Source: Paracoccaceae bacterium (GTDB taxonomy: Bacteria > Pseudomonadota > Alphaproteobacteria > Rhodobacterales > Rhodobacteraceae). From it: a stretch of 5,981 nucleotides of DNA. The stretch lies in NCBI GenBank assembly GCA_007134405.1, contig SLKW01000001.1:1-5981 (forward strand), read 5' to 3'. The notes under the pieces are model-generated. The model searched no databases. It saw only the letters and a program-made list of their open reading frames with translations, and was not told where the DNA came from. Shown piece after piece: positions 1 through 4,663 of this stretch. Position 1 is the stretch's first letter. Every line of letters begins with the position of its first letter. A program made the position numbers and the translations under genes.

Positions 1-55
1 CCTGCTCCTTGATCATCCCGATAATCTGCGCCTCGGTGAAACGGCTTTTCCTCAT
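1..55 (-). CDS. IS3-family transposase OrfA, N-terminal 18 residues (partial)
   Basis: OrfA is the helix-turn-helix DNA-binding part of the IS3-family transposase, normally joined to the OrfB DDE integrase by programmed -1 frameshifting. The minus strand from 55 reads M-R-K-S-R-F-T-E-A-Q-I-I-G-M-I-K-E-Q, which is the hallmark beginning of IS3-family OrfA proteins ('KSRFTEAQI...'). The start is supported by an AGGAG ribosome binding site on the minus strand (plus positions 64-68), eight bases before the ATG. The gene continues out of the window, so I cannot say whether the transposase is intact. It points away from the rest of the window, so element-driven outward transcription of the genes here is not implied. 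Confidence 0.85.
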   Translation of the reverse strand, partial: MRKSRFTEAQIIGMIKEQ

Positions 56-121
56 GTCGTCTGCTCCTTCAGGTTGGGCAGACTCTACATCACAGCGAGG
101 GAGCTTCCGGGGTGCAGGTCA
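1..121 (-). mobile_element. End of an IS3-family insertion sequence (truncated by window edge)
   Basis: The element runs out of the window on the left; only its orfA-proximal end is visible. On the minus strand the outer tip reads TGACCTGCACCCCGGAAG (121 down to 104), beginning with TG and carrying a C-run. This is the kind of terminal inverted repeat seen in IS3-family elements. It is followed by a short leader and the orfA start at 55. The tip-to-start distance of about 65 bases is normal for the family. The exact boundary at 121 is inferred from the shape of the repeat, because the other end and the target duplication are not in the window. Confidence 0.72.
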
Positions 122-792
122 GGACCCGTCACGTGATTCCTACGCAGCGTCTGCGGCACTGGATCGACACGAAGGGCGAACTTCGGACCTTTTCTGCGCG
201 TGCAAACAAACTAAGCGCACCTTGCTATTGCCGACCTCGAGAACGCCGAGAAACTGTACCTCTTGCTGCACCGCCGCAAGGCACCTTCGAGCCCCACACC
301 GGCCATTCGTCTGTGGCGTGGTGCTCTCGGCAACCGAGCAGGCGCGGCGACCTGTCCGGCCCTTTGCTGCCGGTCGGGCGGAGTGCGGCGCTGCATTGAG
401 GCGTCTCGATACCGGCCATTTGCGCCTGCCGCGGCGATATGCCCTGAACTGCCGTGGCCGCGGATTCGGGATGTGACACCTTGCGGTTGAGAGTTCGTGC
501 CGAGCGTTCGAAGGGGCGGAAGAGACACGGGCGCCAAAGTTCAAGACGGTGCAAAATCAATCAAGCAATCGCCATTTTCGCAATCGAATGACTATTCTTT
601 CAGGCAAATGGTGTCCGCTCCTGGTTTTGAGGGCCAATGCCGGCGCCCGGGGCCGGACCAGCGGAAAATATGGCGCTGGATGTCGATGAAGTCGGCGCGA
701 ATATCAGCGAGCGTTTGCAGGCCCCCGCAGTCGCGCAGAGTGGACGATGAGCAGTTGTGCCTCGTGTCGTCGCGGCCCGGGCTCGTCGTTTC
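122..792. other. Gene-free stretch next to the insertion sequence
   Basis: I see no convincing gene in these roughly 670 bases. Several overlapping open frames on both strands (for example minus 140-544 and plus 497-841) are rich in Arg, Pro, Ser and Cys, have no clear ribosome binding site and match no family I recognise. That is what chance frames look like in GC-rich DNA. Bases about 540-600 are noticeably AT-richer than their surroundings and contain the repeated hexamer CAATCG (twice within 30 bases). The decamer ACCGGCCATT occurs at about 298 and 411. On the minus strand, 592-792 stays open in the same frame as the small gene upstream (see findings). Most likely this is decayed accessory DNA. 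Confidence 0.5.
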
Positions 793-993
793 TCAAGTGC
801 AGTTGAACCATTCGCATGCAGTGAGAATCACGTTTTGGTAGTCGCCGGAATAGGCAGTTCGCATGAACTCATCGCGCTCAGCCTTCGATATCCCGGCCTG
901 CATAGCAGCCTGGCGGCATCGTGCGATGATAGCGGGAGCCGAACCGTCTTCGCCGGTTAGCTGAACTTGAACGTGAGGATATTTTGGGGTCAT
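793..993 (-). CDS. Small conserved hypothetical protein (66 aa)
   Basis: The function is unknown. The protein is short and soluble, with no signal peptide or membrane segment. It starts M-T-P-K-Y-P-H-V-Q-V-Q-L-T-G-E-D-G, continues with a probable helix (A-I-I-A-R-C-R-Q-A-A) and ends S-G-D-Y-Q-N-V-I-L-T-A-C-E-W-F. This layout matches small conserved hypothetical proteins I recall from phage, plasmid and genomic-island settings, which read like 'P-x-V-x-V-x-L-x-G-E-D-G-N-A-F', 'R-A-G-(I/V)' and 'S-G-D-Y-D-x-L-L-x-T-x-x-x-W'. The match is from memory, not from a search. The start is well supported: an AAGGA site on the minus strand (plus 1000-1004) lies six bases before the ATG at 993. A degraded gene lies upstream and a gene-free stretch downstream, so it looks like a lone accessory gene. 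A TGGTA/TACCA inverted repeat at 1021-1037, just upstream of its start, might be a control site, but that is weak. Confidence 0.7.
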   Translation of the reverse strand: MTPKYPHVQVQLTGEDGSAPAIIARCRQAAMQAGISKAERDEFMRTAYSGDYQNVILTACEWFNCT

Positions 994-1041
994 GTTATTT
1001 CCTTTTGTTGCAGGTGAGTGTGGTAGGCGACTTACCAGTAG

Positions 1042-1575
1042 ATGGTGCGATCTCCTGTGATTAAAAAACCTGGAAGGGACGAAAAGTTAGAGCGACGACC
1101 CATCGTTCCCGAAGCTCCGGCGGGCGCACCAGTACTGAAGAAACGTCATTGGCCCAGAGCGGACGCTGACCGCCGTCGATCGATTGCGCGCGGACCGTGA
1201 GCGGGATGATGACCGCAGCGGTGATCTTTCCCCAGCCCGCGCTGAGAGGGAGGACGGCGGTCACCCTGCGGCGGTGTCGGCCGAGATCCTTGCCGAGCTG
1301 CGCCGGCGCATCGGGCTTCGGCAGGAGGACTGGGAAGCTGCGGAAGGTCCGGCCGGCCTGACCGCCGAGGCGCGGAAAACCTCGAAACCTTGGGCGACAA
1401 GTCAGACTCCCTCGAACGCGAGAGGCTTCAGCGCTTTCTGAGCGACCCGGCGCGTCTTGGCGCCCAATACGGCATCGAGCTCGTGCCCGACGTCCGGAGG
1501 GGAACCGTTCGCCTGGTGCCGATGACGCCCCATCATGGTGGCTACCACCCCAGTCAGAACTCACTCGAATGCTGA
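1042..1575 (+). pseudogene. Probable frameshifted remnant of an unidentified plus-strand gene
   Basis: Three plus-strand segments look coding but lie in alternating frames. Segment one starts with ATG at 1042, contains residues such as K-L-E-R-R-P-I-V-P-E-A-P, and is open to the TGA at 1198. Segment two, in the next frame, is open from 1139 to 1441 and contains A-E-I-L-A-E-L-R-R-R-I-G-L-R-Q-E-D-W. Segment three, back in the first frame, is open from 1246 to the TGA at 1573 and contains S-L-E-R-E-R-L-Q-R-F-L-S-D-P-A-R-L-G. Joined, they read like one hydrophilic, charged protein of roughly 175 residues with G/C-rich third positions. There is no ribosome binding site at 1042, so the true 5' end may be missing. 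I do not recognise the family. A competing minus-strand frame (1061-1564) covers the same bases, so the coding direction is not certain. Confidence 0.35.
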
Positions 1576-1590
1576 GATGCGTCTTTGCGC

Positions 1591-1619
1591 TTGCGCCATG
1601 TAATTATTCTACCTATCGT
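1591..1619 (+). promoter_or_regulatory. Candidate promoter of the regulator-carboxylase operon
   Basis: A possible -35 (TTGCGC, 1591-1596) and -10 (TATCGT, 1614-1619) are separated by 17 bases. They match the sigma-70 consensus at three and four positions, so on their own they are weak. The location supports them: the local sequence is the most AT-rich just before the operon, and the putative -10 lies inside the palindrome at 1608-1627, where a bound repressor would block RNA polymerase. No other good promoter is visible between 1575 and the regulator start. Confidence 0.28.
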
Positions 1620-1627
1620 TAGATAGA
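1608..1627. promoter_or_regulatory. Imperfect palindrome, likely TetR-family operator
   Basis: The sequence TCTACCTATCGTTAGATAGA is a 20-bp inverted repeat: 16 of 20 positions agree with its own reverse complement, with mismatches spread symmetrically. It sits 19 bases before the regulator's ATG. Size, symmetry and position are typical of operators bound by TetR-family dimers that repress their own transcript. The regulator is the first gene of the operon, so occupancy here would control the carboxylase and hydratase genes as well. Binding is inferred from position and symmetry; I do not know a published consensus that it matches. Confidence 0.6.
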
Positions 1628-1646
1628 TTTAGCTGCGAGAACACCG

Positions 1647-2273
1647 ATGGCGCAGACGCCTTTGGCGCAAGACGAATTTCGACCTGCCTCGACTGCCGGT
1701 GAAGCCCGGCGCCTTCAGATCCTTGATATCGCCGCCCGGCACTTTCGCACGCGCGGCTACGCGGCGGTTTCCATGCGCGACATCGCAACCGAGGCCGGCA
1801 TGCGCACACCGAGCCTCTACTATCATTTCCCGTCGAAGGACGATTTGGTAATCGCGGTGATGGATCGCGGCATTGCCGTGGTGCGCGAGACGGTCGCGGC
1901 AGCGCTCGACGCCCTGCCGCCGGACGCGGGCGCGAAACCGCGGCTGGTCACGGCCCTGCGGGCGCATCTGCATGCATTGCACAGCCTGAGCGACTACACC
2001 TCGGCCAATGTCCGGATCTTCGGGCAACTCCCCGAAGCGTTGCGGCGCGCCAACCTGCCGGAGCGGCGGGCCTATCAGGCGATTTGGTCCGAGCTTCTGG
2101 CGCCGACATGCGCGGCCGAACAGAGCCGTCTGCCCGAGCGCGTGGCCATCTTCATCGGTGCGATGAACGCGACGCTGGAATGGGTCGATCCGGCGCGGAC
2201 CGACCTTGAGGCCTTGGCCGATCACCTGGCTCAGGTACTGCTCGATCGCCTGCTGGAGGATGTCGGCGCATGA
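1647..2273 (+). CDS. TetR/AcrR-family transcriptional regulator of the acyl-CoA carboxylase operon
   Basis: This 208-residue protein is of usual TetR-family length and probably a dimeric, ligand-released repressor. The N-terminal DNA-binding domain spans about residues 20-68. It begins with helix R-R-L-Q-I-L-D-I-A-A-R-H-F, followed by G-Y-A-A-V-S-M-R-D-I-A and A-G-M-R-T-P-S-L-Y-Y-H-F-P-S-K-D-D-L, the classic TetR helix-turn-helix with its Y-Y-H-F signature (58-61). The remaining helical part would bind the inducer, probably an acyl-CoA given the neighbours; that is inference. The ATG at 1647 is preceded only by a weak GAGAA, and no better start exists before the conserved domain. A palindrome lies 19 bases upstream. 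The stop overlaps the carboxylase start (ATGA, 2270-2273), so the regulator is co-transcribed with its presumed targets. A TetR regulator named LiuQ controls leucine/isovalerate genes in some proteobacteria, but I cannot tell whether this is an orthologue. Confidence 0.9.
   Translation: MAQTPLAQDEFRPASTAGEARRLQILDIAARHFRTRGYAAVSMRDIATEAGMRTPSLYYHFPSKDDLVIAVMDRGIAVVRETVAAALDALPPDAGAKPRLVTALRAHLHALHSLSDYTSANVRIFGQLPEALRRANLPERRAYQAIWSELLAPTCAAEQSRLPERVAIFIGAMNATLEWVDPARTDLEALADHLAQVLLDRLLEDVGA
2255..2260 (+). promoter_or_regulatory. Strong ribosome binding site for the carboxylase beta subunit
   Basis: GGAGGA lies nine bases before the ATG at 2270, inside the last codons of the regulator gene. 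It is the strongest Shine-Dalgarno match in the operon. Together with the ATGA overlap, it fixes the start of the beta subunit. It also suggests the enzyme is translated better than the weakly initiated regulator on the same message. Confidence 0.7.
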
Positions 2274-3865
2274 AATTCGAGACGGCGATCCGCCCTGACA
2301 GCCCGGAGTTCGCTGCGAATGCCGCGGCTTTTCAGGCGCAGACCGATCTTTTGCGCGCGCGTCTGTCCGAGGTCACGCGGGGCGGAAGCGCCGAACATGT
2401 CGCCCGGCATCGCGCCCGCGGCAAGCTTCTTGTCCGCGACCGGGTTGACCGGCTCTGCGATTCCGGAACGGCGTTTCTGGAACTCTCGTCGCTTGCCGCC
2501 TGGGGCCAGTACGACAATGCGGTGCCGGGCGCCGGCATCGCCACCGGGATCGGCATCGTTCACGGCCGCCCGGTGATGCTGATCGCCAATGATGCCACAG
2601 TGAAGGGCGGCAGCTTCTTCCACGAAACGGTCAAGAAACACGTCCGCGCCCAGGAGATCGCCGCCAATCTGCTTCTGCCCTGCCTCTATCTGGTGGATTG
2701 CGGCGGCGCCTATCTGCCCGAGCAGGACCGCGTCTTTCCCGACCGTGACCACTTCGGCAATGCCTTCTGGCGGCAATGCCGGATGTCGGCATCGGGGCTG
2801 GCGCAGATCGCGCTCGTGTTCGGCGGCTGCACGGCGGGGGGCGCCTATATCCCCGCCCTTGCCGATCAGGTGATCATGGTCGAGGGGCAGGCGCGCATTC
2901 ACCTTGGCGGTCCCTCGATCGTGAAGGTCGCCGTTCAGGAGGAGGTAGAGGGCGAAACCCTGGGCGGGGCCGAGATGCACACGACCATCTCTGGCGTTTG
3001 CGACTACCGCGTGACGACCGAGGCCGAGGGCTTGGCCTTGCTGCGCCAGCTGGTCGCCGACCTGCCCGATCCCCGCGCCGGATGGCGGCCGCCCCGCGAG
3101 CCGCTGCCCCCCGTCTTCGATGCCGCCGAGCTGGCCGGCATTGTCAGCGCCGATCCCCGCCATCCCTACGACGCCCGCGAGGCGATGGCGCGGCTGGTGG
3201 ACGGGTCGGCCTTCACCGAGTTCAAGCCGGAGTGGGGTGCCAGCGCCGTCTGTGCCTTCACGGCGATCCACGGCTGCCCGGTGGGAATCATTGGCAACAA
3301 CGGGGCCCTTGTCTCGCAAGCCGCGCTGAAGGCCGCGCAGTTCATCCAGATCTGCGACCAGCGCCGCATCCCGCTTCTTTTCCTGCACAACATCACGGGC
3401 TTCATGGTCGGCACCGAGGCCGAGCGCGGCGGCATCGCCAAGGACAGCGCCAAGATGGTCTACGCGATGGCCAATGCGCGCGTCCCGAAACTGTCGCTGA
3501 TCGTGGGCGGTTCCTACGGGGCGGGCAATTACGGGATGTGCGGGCGCGGGTTTCGGCCTGATTTCCTTTTCGCCTGGCCCTCGGCGCGCGTCGCCACCAT
3601 GTCGGCCGATATCGCGGCAAACGTGATGCTGCAACTGCGCCGCGGCAACCTGCGCCAGCCACCGACCCAAGACGAACTGGCCGAAGTCGAGGCCAAGGTC
3701 CGCGCGCAATATGCAGAACAGAGCGACCCCTATTACGCGACGTCTCGGCTGTGGGACGACGGCATCATCGAACCCGCGCAGTCGCGCGACGTCCTTGGAC
3801 TGTGCCTCGCGCTGCTGGCCTCGCGCCCTGACAACGAACAATTTTCTCCCGTCTACCGGATGTAA
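2270..3865 (+). CDS. Acyl-CoA carboxylase carboxyltransferase (beta) subunit, methylcrotonyl/geranyl-CoA carboxylase type
   Basis: This cytoplasmic subunit transfers carboxyl from carboxybiotin to a branched unsaturated acyl-CoA. Its 531 residues match the 530-540 usual for the family. The N-terminal crotonase-fold half includes R-H-R-A-R-G-K-L-L (46-54), P-G-A-G-I-A-T-G-I-G (86-95), A-N-D-A-T-V-K-G-G (106-114) and the oxyanion-hole loop G-G-C-T-A-G-G-A-Y (185-193). The C-terminal half includes I-I-G-N-N-G-A-L (340-347), N-I-T-G-F-M-V-G (374-381), G-G-S-Y-G-A-G-N-Y-G-M-C-G-R (413-426) and the tail S-R-D-V-L-G-L. The G-A-G-N-Y-G-M-C-G-R signature separates it from propionyl- and acetyl-CoA carboxylases. 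Oddly, the near-invariant 'M-G-G-E-Q-A-A' after the W-P-x-A-R motif reads M-S-A-D-I-A-A (444-450), and 'F-L-G-G-P-P' reads H-L-G-G-P-S (211-216). Start support: GGAGGA nine bases upstream and an ATGA overlap with the regulator. The hydratase follows after 3 bases. 3-Methylcrotonyl-CoA (LiuB role) is the default guess; geranyl-CoA (AtuC role) or another substrate is possible. Confidence 0.9.
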   Translation: MKFETAIRPDSPEFAANAAAFQAQTDLLRARLSEVTRGGSAEHVARHRARGKLLVRDRVDRLCDSGTAFLELSSLAAWGQYDNAVPGAGIATGIGIVHGRPVMLIANDATVKGGSFFHETVKKHVRAQEIAANLLLPCLYLVDCGGAYLPEQDRVFPDRDHFGNAFWRQCRMSASGLAQIALVFGGCTAGGAYIPALADQVIMVEGQARIHLGGPSIVKVAVQEEVEGETLGGAEMHTTISGVCDYRVTTEAEGLALLRQLVADLPDPRAGWRPPREPLPPVFDAAELAGIVSADPRHPYDAREAMARLVDGSAFTEFKPEWGASAVCAFTAIHGCPVGIIGNNGALVSQAALKAAQFIQICDQRRIPLLFLHNITGFMVGTEAERGGIAKDSAKMVYAMANARVPKLSLIVGGSYGAGNYGMCGRGFRPDFLFAWPSARVATMSADIAANVMLQLRRGNLRQPPTQDELAEVEAKVRAQYAEQSDPYYATSRLWDDGIIEPAQSRDVLGLCLALLASRPDNEQFSPVYRM

Positions 3866-3868
3866 GCG

Positions 3869-4663
3869 ATGGCAGAATTCGAAACTATGACCCTGATGAC
3901 CGATCCGCGCGGCGTCGCACATCTGACGCTGAACCGGCCCGAACGGCACAACGCGCTCGACGCGACGCTCATCGCGGAGCTGTCGCACGCCGCGGTGCGG
4001 CTGGCCGCAGACTCGGCTGTGCGCGTCGTGGTGCTGACCGGCGCTGGCAACAGCTTCTGCGCCGGCGGTGACATCGGCTGGTTCCGTGACACGCTGGCGC
4101 TCGAGCGCGCCGGACGTGTCGCGCAGAGCGCCGAGCTGGGCCGCATGCTGACTACGCTGGCACACCTGCCGAAACCCCTGATCGGCCGCATCCAGGGGCC
4201 TGCCTTTGGCGGCGGCATAGGCATGATTACGGTCTGCGACGTGGCCATCGGCGCGGCCGATGCGCGGTTCGGGTTGACCGAGGTGAGGCTGGGCCTCATC
4301 CCGGCCAACATCTCGCCCCATGTTATTGCCCGGATCGGGACGGCGCGGGCGCGGGCGACCATGCTGTCGGGCGCGCTCTTCGACGCCGCCCATGCCGAGC
4401 GCATCGGCCTGCTGGATCGCGTAGTGCCGGCCGCCGATCTGGACGCGGCCGTCGAGGCGGTGGTGGCCGCGCATCTGGAGGCCGCGCCGGGTGCCGTGGC
4501 CGCGACCAAGCGGCTGATCCGCGACGTTGCCGCCATGCCGCCGGGAGATCACGTCGCTCTGACCTCCGAACGGCTGGCCGATGCCTGGGAAAGCCCCGAG
4601 GGACGCGCGGGGATCGACGCCTTCCTCGCGCGCCGCACACCGCCCTGGCGGAGCGGGGCATGA
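3869..4663 (+). CDS. Enoyl-CoA hydratase/isomerase family protein, methylglutaconyl-CoA hydratase (LiuC) type
   Basis: This 264-residue crotonase-superfamily enzyme probably hydrates the product of the neighbouring carboxylase (3-methylglutaconyl-CoA to HMG-CoA in leucine breakdown, or the isohexenyl analogue in terpenoid breakdown). Visible motifs are L-N-R-P-E-R-H-N-A-L-D (21-31), the first oxyanion-hole segment F-C-A-G-G-D (63-68), the second at G-P-A-F-G-G-G-I-G-M (110-119), and T-E-V-R-L-G-L-I-P-A-N-I-S-P (137-150). The last resembles the 'S-E-V-R-L-G-L-x-P-A-x-I-S-P' of LiuC-like proteins. Glu138 corresponds to the second catalytic glutamate of crotonase. The first is replaced by Gly118, which I recall as usual in LiuC-type enzymes. 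The ATG follows the beta-subunit stop by 3 bases, with no good ribosome binding site, so translation is probably coupled. The stop overlaps the alpha-subunit start (ATGA, 4660-4663). Lying between two subunits of one enzyme strongly ties it to the same pathway. Confidence 0.87.
   Translation: MAEFETMTLMTDPRGVAHLTLNRPERHNALDATLIAELSHAAVRLAADSAVRVVVLTGAGNSFCAGGDIGWFRDTLALERAGRVAQSAELGRMLTTLAHLPKPLIGRIQGPAFGGGIGMITVCDVAIGAADARFGLTEVRLGLIPANISPHVIARIGTARARATMLSGALFDAAHAERIGLLDRVVPAADLDAAVEAVVAAHLEAAPGAVAATKRLIRDVAAMPPGDHVALTSERLADAWESPEGRAGIDAFLARRTPPWRSGA

Noticed and set aside
140..544. A 134-codon minus-strand frame near the insertion sequence
   Set aside because: Its composition is dominated by Arg, Ala, Ser and Cys, there is no ribosome binding site, and several other frames of similar length overlap it on both strands. 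It was not reported as a gene.
640..660. GC-rich inverted repeats at about 641-657 and GCCCGGGC at about 775-782, possible terminators
   Set aside because: Neither is followed by a T-run on either strand, and self-complementary GC runs are common by chance at this base composition.
1032..1103. A tiny minus-strand frame (23 codons) ending T-G-D-R-T-I-Y-W just upstream of the small gene
   Set aside because: It is too short to judge, has no convincing ribosome binding site, and overlaps the plus-strand remnant.
1061..1564. A 167-codon minus-strand frame, with a sensible-looking segment around G-W-G-K-I-T-A-A-V-I-I-P
   Set aside because: Its first half is low-complexity Arg/Ser/Pro text antisense to more coding-like plus-strand segments, and it has no good start signal. 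It is kept only as the competing reading to the pseudogene call.
2231..4552. A 773-codon open frame on the minus strand, antisense to the beta subunit and hydratase
   Set aside because: It mirrors two clearly recognisable plus-strand genes. Its translation is rich in Arg, Gly, Gln and His with no domain I know. Long antisense frames are expected where GC-rich codons suppress stop codons.
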